From contig NZ_JRHC01000001.1 in assembly GCF_000949475.1 (NCBI RefSeq), positions 2,356,001-2,420,000 of the forward strand: DNA of 64,000 bases, given 5' to 3'. Numbering within the stretch: the first letter of the stretch is position 1; every line of letters starts with the position of its first letter. The DNA is from Draconibacterium sediminis (GTDB lineage Bacteria; Bacteroidota; Bacteroidia; Bacteroidales; Prolixibacteraceae). The notes beneath the pieces were generated by a model. That model worked only from the letters and a program-made list of their open reading frames with translations. It searched no databases and was not told the origin of the DNA. Shown one piece after another: positions 1-8,160 of the stretch. The position numbers and the translations under genes were made by a program.

Positions 1-1067
1 TAAATTTTAAAACGATTCTTTTCCATTCGCTGTTCTGGGTGGCGGTATGGTTTTTCTTTTTCTATTTTTTTAGCTACAATTCGGATAAAGTTGATTATGC
101 GCTGTGGTTTTCGAGCGGATTATTGCCGCTTACCATTGCCGTTACCTACTTTGTTAATTACCGCCTTATTCCGCGGTATTTGCTGGCTAAACATTACTGG
201 AAGTTTGCGCTGTACAGTTTTTACACTTTCGTTTATATTTCCTATGTCATCTCGTTGCTTATTTACACTTGCCTGATTTTGGTACTTAAATTTAATCTGG
301 ATGAGATGCCGCCAATGAGCAAAAACTTCTTCTTTGTTTTGCTGCTGGTTATTATAGTTGTTGGCGTAATTAGTTTTGTAAGTATTCTGAATCAGAGTTT
401 TAAAACCGCCACGGCAAACAAGGAGTTACAGAACAAAATACTTGAAACGCAGCTTCAGTTAAAGGAGCAGGAGTTGCATTATTTAAAACGCCAGATTCAT
501 CCGCACTTTCTGTTTAATACTTTAAATACGATATATGGTTTTGCCTTAAAACAGTCGAAACAAACGCCCGATATTATTCTGAAACTCTCGAATTTGCTTG
601 ATTATATATTGTATCAGGTAAATAAGCCACTTGTAAGTTTGAAAGAAGAGGTGCTGCATATTCAGGAGTACATCGAGCTGGAAAAAGTACGTTTTCAGGA
701 TACGCTGAAGGTGGATTTTAAATCGACAGAAGTGGACGAGGAAATTCAGGTGGCGCCAATGTTGTTGATTCCTTTTGTTGAAAATGCCTTTAAACATGGT
801 AACTTAGTAGATGGATTTTTGAGCATTAAAATTGAAGTGCGGGTAGACAATGACTGCCTGGAATTTGAAATTGGAAATTCGTTTATTGATGAGGGTAACG
901 AGCACAAAAATGGTGGGCTGGGACTTTTGAATATTCGAAAACGACTGGATTTGAATTATCCGAACAATTATGAGCTGGTGCACGAGATAAAAGAAAGCTG
1001 GTACAGCGCGAAACTTGTTATTTGCGACCTGGCAAAAACTGAACAATCGAACCGGAAAAATGACTAA
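1..1067 (+). CDS. LytS-type sensor histidine kinase (5' partial)
   Basis: Membrane sensor kinase of the LytS/YehU (His_kinase) family that phosphorylates the LytTR regulator encoded next. The reading frame is open to the left edge, and the residues before the first possible start (GTG at 39) continue a hydrophobic segment, so the true start lies upstream. About four membrane segments fill the first 115 residues counted from position 39, followed by a short coiled linker. The family phosphoacceptor motif HPHFLFN is near residue 154-160. The C-terminal ATPase shows an N box (ENAFKHG) and a G box (GLGLLNIRKRL). It overlaps the response regulator gene by 8 bases, so the two are surely co-transcribed. 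The stimulus is unknown. Confidence 0.85.
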   Translation, partial: NFKTILFHSLFWVAVWFFFFYFFSYNSDKVDYALWFSSGLLPLTIAVTYFVNYRLIPRYLLAKHYWKFALYSFYTFVYISYVISLLIYTCLILVLKFNLDEMPPMSKNFFFVLLLVIIVVGVISFVSILNQSFKTATANKELQNKILETQLQLKEQELHYLKRQIHPHFLFNTLNTIYGFALKQSKQTPDIILKLSNLLDYILYQVNKPLVSLKEEVLHIQEYIELEKVRFQDTLKVDFKSTEVDEEIQVAPMLLIPFVENAFKHGNLVDGFLSIKIEVRVDNDCLEFEIGNSFIDEGNEHKNGGLGLLNIRKRLDLNYPNNYELVHEIKESWYSAKLVICDLAKTEQSNRKND

Positions 1068-1773
1068 AAAGATACGCTGCATAATAGTTGATGACGAGCC
1101 CATGGCGCGCGAAATTCTGGAGAGCCATCTCCGGAAGATCGAAACCGTAAAAATTGTTGCGTTGTGTAAAAATGCTGTCGAGGCTTTTAATGTGATTAGC
1201 AGCCAAGCGGTTGATCTGGTTTTTCTGGATATAAATATGCCGGAAATTTCGGGCCTGTCGTTTGCCAGGTCGATTAACAATGCGGTGAAAGTAATTTTCA
1301 CCACGGCTTATCGCGAGTATGCTGTTGATGGTTTCGATTTGCAGGCAGTGGATTATTTGCTGAAACCCATTTCGTTTGGCCGCCTGATGCAAAGTATTAA
1401 TAAATACCTGAGTGAAAATCAGCAGGTGGATTTTGAAGAACCTGCGCGAATTCAGCCCGAAAAAAGCGAGTCGATCTTTGTGCGCTCCGACCGCAAAATG
1501 ATAAAAATAAGTTTCCCGGAGATCCTATACATCGAAAGTCTGGCCGATTATATAAAGATCCATTTGGTTGATAAAACCATTGTAACCCGCGAAACCATTT
1601 CGAGTATTGAAGCCAAATTGCCACAGCAGGATTTTCTACGTGTGCACCGCTCGTTTATTGTGGCTGTGAATGCGATTGATTCGTTTACTGCCGAAATCAT
1701 TGAAATTGGTAAAAAGCAAATCCCTGTTAGCCGCAGTTATAAAGATGCGGTAATGAAAAAACTTCAATCTTAA
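1060..1773 (+). CDS. LytTR-family response regulator
   Basis: DNA-binding response regulator, 237 residues, partner of the preceding kinase. The receiver domain (about 1-120) has the acidic pair D11-D12, phosphoacceptor D57 in FLDINMP and the conserved K102 in YLLKPI. Residues about 140-237 form a LytTR DNA-binding domain (IFVRSDRKMIKI, then YIESLADYIKIH and FLRVHRSFIV). The ATG at 1060 was chosen over an upstream in-frame TTG because it gives the canonical N-terminus MTKKIRCIIVDDEP and overlaps the kinase stop codon in typical operon style. Targets cannot be read from the sequence; the adjacent exporter operon has its own TetR regulator. Confidence 0.9.
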   Translation: MTKKIRCIIVDDEPMAREILESHLRKIETVKIVALCKNAVEAFNVISSQAVDLVFLDINMPEISGLSFARSINNAVKVIFTTAYREYAVDGFDLQAVDYLLKPISFGRLMQSINKYLSENQQVDFEEPARIQPEKSESIFVRSDRKMIKISFPEILYIESLADYIKIHLVDKTIVTRETISSIEAKLPQQDFLRVHRSFIVAVNAIDSFTAEIIEIGKKQIPVSRSYKDAVMKKLQS

Positions 1774-1800
1774 ATTCAATTTTTCTTTTTATTTGACAAA

Positions 1801-1850
1801 TGTGACCATGTAGTCATATTTATTCCTATATTTGTGACCAGGTAGTCATA
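1801..1850 (+). promoter_or_regulatory. Two direct copies of a TetR-type operator
   Basis: TGTGACCATGTAGTCATA (1801-1818) is repeated with one change (TGTGACCAGGTAGTCATA) at 1833-1850, exactly 32 bp apart. Each copy contains the inverted half-sites TGAC-N6-GTCA. The second copy ends 3 bp before the ATG of the TetR gene. A TATATTTG box (1827-1834) abuts the second copy. The position and dyad symmetry suggest autoregulation by the TetR protein. Confidence 0.65.
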
Positions 1851-1853
1851 ATT

Positions 1854-2513
1854 ATGCCAAAAGAAACATTCATAAAACTGAAAAAAGAAAAGAAAAAGCA
1901 GATCACAGACGCTTTTTTAAGGGAGTTTGCCGTAAAGACCTACGACGAAGCTTCCATTTCGATGGTGGTAAAACAGTTGGGAATTGCCAAGGGCAGCGTT
2001 TACCAGTATTTTAACGATAAACTTGATTTGTTTATGTACCTGGTAAACGAATCGGTGGCCGTTAAAACAAAATACACCGAATCGGTGACGCGCGAAAATT
2101 ACCCCGATTTCTGGGCTTTCTTTTCTGCTTTGTACGAACACGGATTTTGCTTTGATGATGAAAATCCGCTGCACAGTCATTTTTTGCATAACCTGACACA
2201 AAACCTCAATTCGCCGTCGATAAAACATTTGTACAATGAGCTGTTGTCGCAGGTGGTGAGAGGCTTTGAAAAGATGGTGGAATATGAAGTGCAAAAAGGG
2301 CTGTTTCGTTCCGATATTCCGGTAAAAACACAGGGATTCTTTTTGTATAAACTGGGCATCAGTATTCAGGAGCAACTGGAAGTAAGCGGTGTTATAAATC
2401 CAAAGGAAAGTATTGAAAAAAAACAGCCAGTGTATTTCGGTAAAAAGAACGATTTAATGCAGTTAGTTGCTGACTATATAAAACTGGCCAAACCGGCTTT
2501 TGATAAAAACTAA
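1854..2513 (+). CDS. TetR/AcrR-family transcriptional regulator
   Basis: One-component regulator of 219 residues, the usual TetR length. The N-terminal helix-turn-helix spans about residues 15-60 (SISMVVKQLGIAKGSVYQYF). The remainder is a divergent all-helical ligand domain. The gene is the first of a run with an ABC exporter; its stop is 4 bases before the ATPase start. Two operator-like repeats lie directly upstream, so it most likely represses itself and the exporter until an effector binds. The effector is unknown; neighbours of this kind often respond to lipophilic compounds, but nothing here proves that. Confidence 0.85.
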   Translation: MPKETFIKLKKEKKKQITDAFLREFAVKTYDEASISMVVKQLGIAKGSVYQYFNDKLDLFMYLVNESVAVKTKYTESVTRENYPDFWAFFSALYEHGFCFDDENPLHSHFLHNLTQNLNSPSIKHLYNELLSQVVRGFEKMVEYEVQKGLFRSDIPVKTQGFFLYKLGISIQEQLEVSGVINPKESIEKKQPVYFGKKNDLMQLVADYIKLAKPAFDKN

Positions 2514-2517
2514 ACAA

Positions 2518-3372
2518 ATGATACAGGTTGAAAATTTGGTGTTTCAATACCCCGGAAACGATGGCCCAACATTAAAGGGCCTTGATTTCTCGATTGCAAA
2601 AGGGGAGATATTTGGATTTCTCGGCCCTTCCGGCGCAGGGAAAAGTACCGCACAAAAGGTGTTGTATAAAATTCTGGAAGGTTACAAGGGGCAGGTAAAC
2701 ATCGATGGGAAAAACCTTTCAGAGTGGAATAATTCGTACTTCGAGCGCATCGGTGTTGGCTTTGAGTTACCCAATCATTACCTGAAATTAACAGGAAAGG
2801 AAAACCTGGAATTGTTTGCTGCATTTTACCCAAACGGGAAAAAACATAACAGTACAGAGCTGTTTGAAATGGTAGACCTTGCAGATGCCATGGATAAGCC
2901 GGTTGAAACCTATTCGAAAGGAATGAAAATGCGCCTGAATTTTATCCGCGCTATTCAGCACGATCCCGATATTTTGTTTTTCGATGAACCAACCTCCGGC
3001 CTCGATCCGGTAAATGCGCACAAAATAAAACAGCACATCCTTGATTTGAAAAACCATGGAAAAACCATTTTTGTAACCACGCACAGCATGGAAACTGCCG
3101 ATGGTATTTGCGACCGTGTATCGTTTATTGTAGATGGGAAACTGGTGCTGACCGACACGCCCCGTAACCTGAAAAGCAGGTACGGAAAAGAGGCTGTTAA
3201 AGTTGATTTGAAAAACGGGCAGTCGGAAGAGTTTCCTCTGAAAGATCTTGGTGTAAATCCACAATTTCTGGAATTTTTAAAACAGGATGAGGTGAAACGC
3301 ATTCATACGCTGGAGGCAACTTTGGAAGAGGTTTTTATTCGTGTAACCGGAAAATCGCTTGGTGATGAATAG
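2518..3372 (+). CDS. ABC transporter ATP-binding protein
   Basis: Nucleotide-binding subunit of an ABC-2 type exporter, 284 residues. Walker A is GPSGAGKST at residues 36-44. The signature is degenerate (YSKGMKMRL, in place of LSGGQ), a form common in ABC-2 exporters. Walker B is LFFDEPTSGLDP and the switch histidine is in THSMETAD. ATG 2518 was chosen over an in-frame TTG 18 bases upstream because the family N-terminus (MIQVENL) begins there. It overlaps the first permease gene by 8 bases. Together with the next two genes it should export a small hydrophobic molecule; the substrate is not deducible. Confidence 0.9.
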   Translation: MIQVENLVFQYPGNDGPTLKGLDFSIAKGEIFGFLGPSGAGKSTAQKVLYKILEGYKGQVNIDGKNLSEWNNSYFERIGVGFELPNHYLKLTGKENLELFAAFYPNGKKHNSTELFEMVDLADAMDKPVETYSKGMKMRLNFIRAIQHDPDILFFDEPTSGLDPVNAHKIKQHILDLKNHGKTIFVTTHSMETADGICDRVSFIVDGKLVLTDTPRNLKSRYGKEAVKVDLKNGQSEEFPLKDLGVNPQFLEFLKQDEVKRIHTLEATLEEVFIRVTGKSLGDE

Positions 3373-4063
3373 ATTTGGCTCGCAATTACAATGGCAGTTT
3401 GTTTTACTGCAAAAGAACAGCATAATAACAATCAGTTTTGTGGTTACACTAATGTATGGACTCGTGCTGTATTTCCTGCGCGATATTGGCAGTTTAGATA
3501 AACTGCTGGTTGCACTTGTTCTGAATGATCCTTCGGTAATTGGTTACTTTTTTATTGCACTAGCCATTTATATCGAGATGAAACACCAGATTTTGCAAGC
3601 CATATTTGTAACCCCGTTTAACCTTCATCATCTGTTTTTGTCGAAAGTTATTTCTGTCTCGTTAATTGGAATGGTGTGTTCATTGGGGCTGGCATTTTCA
3701 GTAAAGGGATTTGACTTTAATATTGCCTGGTATGCCATCGGTTCACTTTCAATTTGTATCCTATCCTCGCTGTTGGGCTTGTACATGCTGACTTTCTCCA
3801 ACGAGTTTTTAAAATTTGCCATGACTTCCATCCCTGTTTTCCTGGCATTTGTAAACCTGCCTCTTCTCCAACATCTAGGTGTTTTTGAAATGGGAGTAGT
3901 GAAATATATTTTCCCCATTCAGGGAAGTCTCGATCTCATTGATTATTCGGTAAGCGGAACAGCAATTAATTTTGGTTTTGCAATAGCATCAATTGTGTTG
4001 TTTATTCCGCTTTTTTACTGGCTTGCATATCGCCGATTTTTAAGAAAAATAGTTCACCAATAA
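3365..4063 (+). CDS. ABC-2 type exporter permease, first subunit
   Basis: Membrane protein of 232 residues with about six hydrophobic segments and almost no soluble loops, encoded directly after the ATPase with an 8-base overlap. The ATG at 3365 is preferred to the in-frame TTG and GTG just upstream. No motif specifies a substrate. The arrangement of one ATPase with two dissimilar permeases resembles fluoroquinolone-type ABC exporters, but the resemblance is architectural only. It probably forms a heterodimer with the next gene's product. Confidence 0.75.
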   Translation: MNRFGSQLQWQFVLLQKNSIITISFVVTLMYGLVLYFLRDIGSLDKLLVALVLNDPSVIGYFFIALAIYIEMKHQILQAIFVTPFNLHHLFLSKVISVSLIGMVCSLGLAFSVKGFDFNIAWYAIGSLSICILSSLLGLYMLTFSNEFLKFAMTSIPVFLAFVNLPLLQHLGVFEMGVVKYIFPIQGSLDLIDYSVSGTAINFGFAIASIVLFIPLFYWLAYRRFLRKIVHQ

Positions 4064-4073
4064 AACACCGGAA

Positions 4074-4784
4074 ATGAAAAAGATTTTTAAACTGGCTTTT
4101 ACTGATTTTAAGTTGATCTTTCGCGATCCGTCGCTGAGATCATTTCTGGTGTTGCCCGTAATTCTGTTTGCGCTTATTATTTGGGCAGTGCCTCCGTTGA
4201 TTGAAAAATATGCGATTTTGGCTCCCTACCTTTCATTGTTTTTAGTGGTTGGCGTTATTGAAAACACTCAGATGTTTAGCTTTATCAGTAGTATGGTGCT
4301 TATTGATGAGAAAGAGTCGGATGTGGCAAAAGTTTATGGAGTTGTTCCGCTAAACAAGATGGAATATGTACTTTCCCGTTTTTTGATACCGTATTTGTTT
4401 ACAGTTGTTTTGAACCTGGTTTTATTGTTCGTTCAAAACATTTGCGATCTTTCGGTGGGGGCCATAATGCTTATATCGTTCTTGGCTGCGCTAGTGGTGC
4501 CGGTTTATGCATTGGCCATCAATTCAATGGTACAAAACCGCATGCAGGGAATGGTGTATATAAAAGCGTTTAATATGCTGGTGTTGATTCCGGTTGCAGC
4601 GTTTTTTGTTCCCGAAAAATTTGTGCATCTGTTTGGGGTTTTTCCAACGCACTGGGTATTTCAGGCAATCGATAAAGCTACACAAAACCTCTCGATAGGT
4701 TTATTTGCAGCCATTGGTTTTGTATTCTTTCTTTCTTTGTTGTGGTTTGTTAGCCGCACTTTTGTTCAGAAACATTTTGTGTAG
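4074..4784 (+). CDS. ABC-2 type exporter permease, second subunit
   Basis: Second membrane subunit, 236 residues and about six transmembrane segments. It starts with a cytoplasmic stretch (MKKIFKLAFTDFKLIFRDPS) typical of ABC-2 permeases, whose first helix follows a conserved basic region. The stretch IDEKESDVAKVYGVVPL between the early helices resembles the coupling region of this family. It lies 10 bases after the first permease and ends the operon; only 9 bases separate its stop from the stop of the convergent Nudix regulator gene, so transcripts from the two strands probably overlap. Confidence 0.75.
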   Translation: MKKIFKLAFTDFKLIFRDPSLRSFLVLPVILFALIIWAVPPLIEKYAILAPYLSLFLVVGVIENTQMFSFISSMVLIDEKESDVAKVYGVVPLNKMEYVLSRFLIPYLFTVVLNLVLLFVQNICDLSVGAIMLISFLAALVVPVYALAINSMVQNRMQGMVYIKAFNMLVLIPVAAFFVPEKFVHLFGVFPTHWVFQAIDKATQNLSIGLFAAIGFVFFLSLLWFVSRTFVQKHFV

Positions 4785-4793
4785 ATATAATGT

Positions 4794-5543
4794 CTACCAA
4801 ATGCCACTCAAACCATCTTCCAGCGCTTGTTTGTAGCTCTCGCGGTTGAATTCGTAAAGAAACGGTGCTTTATGGGCTCCGCCTGTTTTCCGTTCGTTAA
4901 GTTTATTCAGGATTTTATACGATAAAATTTTTCGCTGAAAATTTCTGCGGTCTAGTTCGCGGCCCAAAATCGTTTCGTACAGTTTTTGTAATTGCGGCAT
5001 GGTAAATTTCCGGGGGAGCAATTTTAGCCCAATAGGTTGCTGATTCAGTTGAATACGCAAAGTTGTCAATGCTTTATCGATAATATCTTTGTGGTCGATG
5101 AACATTTCAACATCGGCAAACGGACTAATCCATTCGCAGGCTTCCGAAAGTGCGTCGGGTTGGGGATCTACTTTCGAGAACTCAACCAATGCATAAAAAC
5201 CAACTGAAATAAATCGTTTATTAAAAAATGCCACTACTTCAGGTGGTTCGTTTTTTAAAAACTCAGGATTGTCTTTTTTGAGTTTATCCCTGTTAGGGTC
5301 GCTAAAAACCTTAAACTGTTTCAGGAATATGTTGTCCAATCCGGTTCGTTCTTTCAGGGTTCGTTCGGCGGCTTGTTCCAGCGTTTCTTCATGTTTTAAA
5401 AAACCACCCGGCAAAGCATACGCATTTGTGTGCTTTAAGCGCAACATTAAAACCTTTAATTCATTGTCGTGAAAACCAAATATTACACAATCTAAAGAAA
5501 TATGGTCGAGTACCTCTGAAACGTTAAGATGAAGATTTGCCAA
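4794..5543 (-). CDS. Nudix-domain transcriptional regulator (NrtR/AraR-like)
   Basis: Protein of 249 residues: an N-terminal Nudix fold (about 13-150) and a C-terminal winged-helix region (about 165-249, beginning near LLPRKFTMPQLQKLYETILGR). The Nudix box is degenerate: where the consensus reads REuxEExGu this protein reads R61-T-L-K-E-R-T-G-L69, so two catalytic glutamates are replaced. That is the pattern of regulators that kept the fold for ligand sensing. In Bacteroides thetaiotaomicron a related Nudix-like factor (AraR) controls arabinose genes. The only workable start is TTG at 5543, since a stop lies five codons upstream and the next Met is inside the fold. A paralogue occurs at 45182-45898. 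Confidence 0.8.
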   Translation of the reverse strand: MANLHLNVSEVLDHISLDCVIFGFHDNELKVLMLRLKHTNAYALPGGFLKHEETLEQAAERTLKERTGLDNIFLKQFKVFSDPNRDKLKKDNPEFLKNEPPEVVAFFNKRFISVGFYALVEFSKVDPQPDALSEACEWISPFADVEMFIDHKDIIDKALTTLRIQLNQQPIGLKLLPRKFTMPQLQKLYETILGRELDRRNFQRKILSYKILNKLNERKTGGAHKAPFLYEFNRESYKQALEDGLSGIW

Positions 5544-5694
5544 TGTCTGAATATTTTAAAAACCACAAAATAACCGAATTTTTTTGAATCTCAATTTTCT
5601 GCGCCAACTTAGTTTTGTTTACAAGGATGAGCAATGATATTTACGGGTTTTTAAAGAAATACCAACATTAAATTTTGAAACGTTTTTTAAATCA

Positions 5695-6567
5695 TTAATT
5701 CAGGCGTTTGCGAAATTCCGAAGGGTTCATGCCAACTTTCTTTTTAAAGATTAAACTGAAATAATGAATGGTTTGAAAGCCAAGCTCAAGGCTGATCTCT
5801 TTAATGCTTTTATCGGTAGAAATCAGCAGTTCTTTGGCACGAATTATACGTAATTGTAAATGATATTGGCCGGGCGAAACACCGGTGTATTTTTTGAACA
5901 TTTTCCGGAAATACGAATAGCCAACATTGTGTCGACGTGCGAGCTCTTCCAAATCGAATTCCTGAGCCGCATTTTGCCGCATTAAAAAACGCACCTCTTC
6001 AATTACTTTGGAGATTTGTTTTCCGGAGAATCCTTTTCGTTTTTCGAATGAAATAATGTACCCCAGCAGTTTTACAACCATTCCTGAAGCAATTTGCTGG
6101 TAGCCGGGTTGCTCTTTCTCAACCAGATCAAATATTTTTAAATACGAGTCGATAATTTCTTCACGAATGCCACACTGGATAACCGGTTGCTGCGACGAAA
6201 ACGTTGGGTGTTTCAGAAGCTGTTTGGCAATGTGTCCGTTAAAACCAACATAGTTTTCCAACCATCCTGTTTTTTTTATCGGGCGATAGCGGTGCCATTC
6301 ATTGGGAAAAATTATAATTAAACTCCCCGGTTTTACCTGGAATTTTCCCGTTGAATTCTCAAATATTCCTGTACCTTCAGTTATATAATTCAGCTGAAAT
6401 TCATGAAGAACCCGTCCGTTTTTCCATTCAAAATAATATTCCGACGGATGATCTTTTGTTGGGTATTGGGTATCGGCTTTTATCCGGGCATATCCGGCCA
6501 CCTTTAAATATAAACCCCAGTCTATATCTTCTTCACTTGTTGTTAGATATTTAAAATACTCGTTCAT
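5695..6567 (-). CDS. AraC-family regulator, probably of rhamnose genes
   Basis: Regulator of 290 residues with an N-terminal cupin-like sugar-binding domain (residues about 20-150; a beta-rich stretch with WHRYRP) and a C-terminal AraC double helix-turn-helix (about 190-290; FDLEELARRHNVGYSYFRKMFKKYTGVSPGQY is split over the two helices, then ELGFQTIHYFSLIFKK). It is transcribed away from rhaT with 133 bp between starts. That divergent arrangement with rhamnose uptake and isomerase genes suggests it is the rhamnose-responsive activator, functionally like RhaR/RhaS. This rests on position; no ligand residues were identified. Confidence 0.8.
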   Translation of the reverse strand: MNEYFKYLTTSEEDIDWGLYLKVAGYARIKADTQYPTKDHPSEYYFEWKNGRVLHEFQLNYITEGTGIFENSTGKFQVKPGSLIIIFPNEWHRYRPIKKTGWLENYVGFNGHIAKQLLKHPTFSSQQPVIQCGIREEIIDSYLKIFDLVEKEQPGYQQIASGMVVKLLGYIISFEKRKGFSGKQISKVIEEVRFLMRQNAAQEFDLEELARRHNVGYSYFRKMFKKYTGVSPGQYHLQLRIIRAKELLISTDKSIKEISLELGFQTIHYFSLIFKKKVGMNPSEFRKRLN

Positions 6568-6609
6568 TGAAATTGTGCCAAAAAATATAAATTATTTGCC
6601 AGTTTCTGT

Positions 6610-6641
6610 ATTGATGAGCTAAAAAAAGCATAATATTTTTG
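6610..6641 (+). promoter_or_regulatory. Candidate promoter of the rhamnose operon
   Basis: ATTG (6610-6613, one mismatch to the -33 box TTTG) and TATTTTTG (6634-6641, matching TAnnTTTG) are separated by 20 bp, the usual Bacteroidota spacing. The -7 box lies about 60 bp before the rhaT ATG. A tandem heptamer TTAGAAC-TTAGAAC follows at 6658-6671 in the leader. Confidence 0.45.
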
Positions 6642-6700
6642 ACTTGTCTTAAAAGCTTAGAACTTAGAACTTTTTTCAAACCAATTAAAAATTAATCAAA

Positions 6701-7828
6701 ATGCAGGCTTTACTCGGAATTATTTTTCATTCGCTTGGGGGTATGGCATCCGGAAGTTGGTACATGCCTTATAACTGGGTGAATAAATGGCGTTGGGAAA
6801 TCTACTGGATAACAGGAGGAATATTCTCATGGCTAATTATGCCTTACCTGGCTGTTGTTTTAACGATCCCCGACTGGCAGGGAATATTACAATCAGCCGA
6901 AGGAAGCGTTATCCGCAATACTTATATAATGGGTTTGCTATGGGGCGTTGGCGGACTAACTTATGGTTTGGCAATTCGTTACCTGGGCATGTCGCTGGGT
7001 AATTCTGTTTTGTTAGGTATCACTTCAGTGGTAGGATCGCTCGGATTACCGATTTTACGTAATATTCCGGGTGTTGCCGATTTACTTCCCGATGGACTTT
7101 CTTTTTCTGATCTTTTTAGTTCTACTGGTGGACGAATTGTGTTACTGGGTATTGTTATTCTGGTAGTTGGGATTATTTTGAGCGGACGAGCCGGAATTAT
7201 CAAAGACCGCGATCTGGCGGGTAATAAGGAAGGTGTTAATGAAGAATTCAAACTTACAAAAGGACTTATAATAGCTATTATTTCGGGTGTTTTAAGTGCG
7301 TTTTTTAGTTTCGGTATCGATACCGGAAAAGAAATGGCTGAAGTGGCCCGGACGATGGCGGTGGAACAGAGCTATTCTTTTGTAACAGAAAATGGCAGCG
7401 GATTTAAATACCTCTTCGAAAACAACATCATATTTTTTGTGATTTTGTGGGGAGGGTTAACAACCAACTTTTTGTGGTCGCTTGCGCTGATCTTGAAAAA
7501 TAAAACAGGCAGCGATTTTGTCAACAAAAAAACGCCATTACTGCGTAACTATCTTTTCTGTGCCTTGGCAGGAACCACCTGGTTTCTTCAGTTCTTTTTT
7601 TACGGAATGGGGGAAACCAAAATCGGCAACGGCGCCAGTTCCTGGACGCTCCATATGGCAACCATCATTCTTACTGCTAACCTGTGGGGATTTTACCGGA
7701 AAGAGTGGCGAAGTGTTTCACGGAAGGCTTTCAATATGATTCTTATCGGAATCGGAACCATTCTTTTATCGGTTATCGTAATAGGAATAGCCAAATGGTT
7801 ATATCCTGAATTAAATGCCCTGGGATAA
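6701..7828 (+). CDS. rhaT: L-rhamnose/proton symporter RhaT
   Basis: Inner-membrane rhamnose importer of the drug/metabolite transporter superfamily, 375 residues with about ten membrane segments. The N-terminal pattern (GIIFHSLGGMASGSWYMPYN, then WEIYWITGGIFSWLIMPYL) and the inner motif GLLWGVGGLTYGLAIRYLGMSLG are those of RhaT. A hydrophilic loop near residues 165-185 divides the two halves. The ATG at 6701 begins the hydrophobic first helix. Its stop overlaps the rhaM start (TAATG), and rhaA follows, which fixes the substrate as L-rhamnose with good certainty. Length is slightly above the 344 residues of the E. coli protein. Confidence 0.92.
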   Translation: MQALLGIIFHSLGGMASGSWYMPYNWVNKWRWEIYWITGGIFSWLIMPYLAVVLTIPDWQGILQSAEGSVIRNTYIMGLLWGVGGLTYGLAIRYLGMSLGNSVLLGITSVVGSLGLPILRNIPGVADLLPDGLSFSDLFSSTGGRIVLLGIVILVVGIILSGRAGIIKDRDLAGNKEGVNEEFKLTKGLIIAIISGVLSAFFSFGIDTGKEMAEVARTMAVEQSYSFVTENGSGFKYLFENNIIFFVILWGGLTTNFLWSLALILKNKTGSDFVNKKTPLLRNYLFCALAGTTWFLQFFFYGMGETKIGNGASSWTLHMATIILTANLWGFYRKEWRSVSRKAFNMILIGIGTILLSVIVIGIAKWLYPELNALG

Positions 7829-8142
7829 TGAAACGAATGGCTTTTAAAATGTACCTCAACGAGGGGCAAAAGGAAGAATATAAAAAACGACACGCTGAAA
7901 TTTGGCCGGAGTTGAAACAATTGCTGAAAGATGCCGGCGTTAAAGAATATTCCATTTTTCTGGACGAAGAAACCAACACTTTATTTGCATTTCAGAAAGT
8001 TAGCGGTGATGGTGGTTCGCAGGATTTGGGGCAAACAGAAATTGTACAAAAGTGGTGGGCTTATATGAAAGACATCATGAAATCAAATCCGGATAATTCG
8101 CCTGTGTCGATTCCGCTTGAGGAAGTATTTTTTATGGAATAA
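7828..8142 (+). CDS. rhaM: L-rhamnose mutarotase
   Basis: Small cytoplasmic enzyme of 104 residues, exactly the family length, that interconverts alpha and beta anomers of L-rhamnose so that the isomerase receives its preferred form. It belongs to the ferredoxin-like RhaM/YiiL fold. The N-terminus KRMAFKMYLNEGQKEEYKKRHAEIWPEL is split by the typical helix with the catalytic His in RHAEIWPE, and the C-terminal part carries the conserved tryptophan pair (KWWAYM). Translationally coupled to rhaT through a one-base stop/start overlap; rhaA begins 18 bases downstream. Confidence 0.93.
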   Translation: MKRMAFKMYLNEGQKEEYKKRHAEIWPELKQLLKDAGVKEYSIFLDEETNTLFAFQKVSGDGGSQDLGQTEIVQKWWAYMKDIMKSNPDNSPVSIPLEEVFFME

Positions 8143-8160
8143 AACGATTAAGAAAATTAT

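Noticed and set aside
4794-5543. Active Nudix pyrophosphatase
   Set aside because: Two catalytic glutamates of the Nudix box are replaced and a C-terminal winged-helix domain is present, which fits a regulator.
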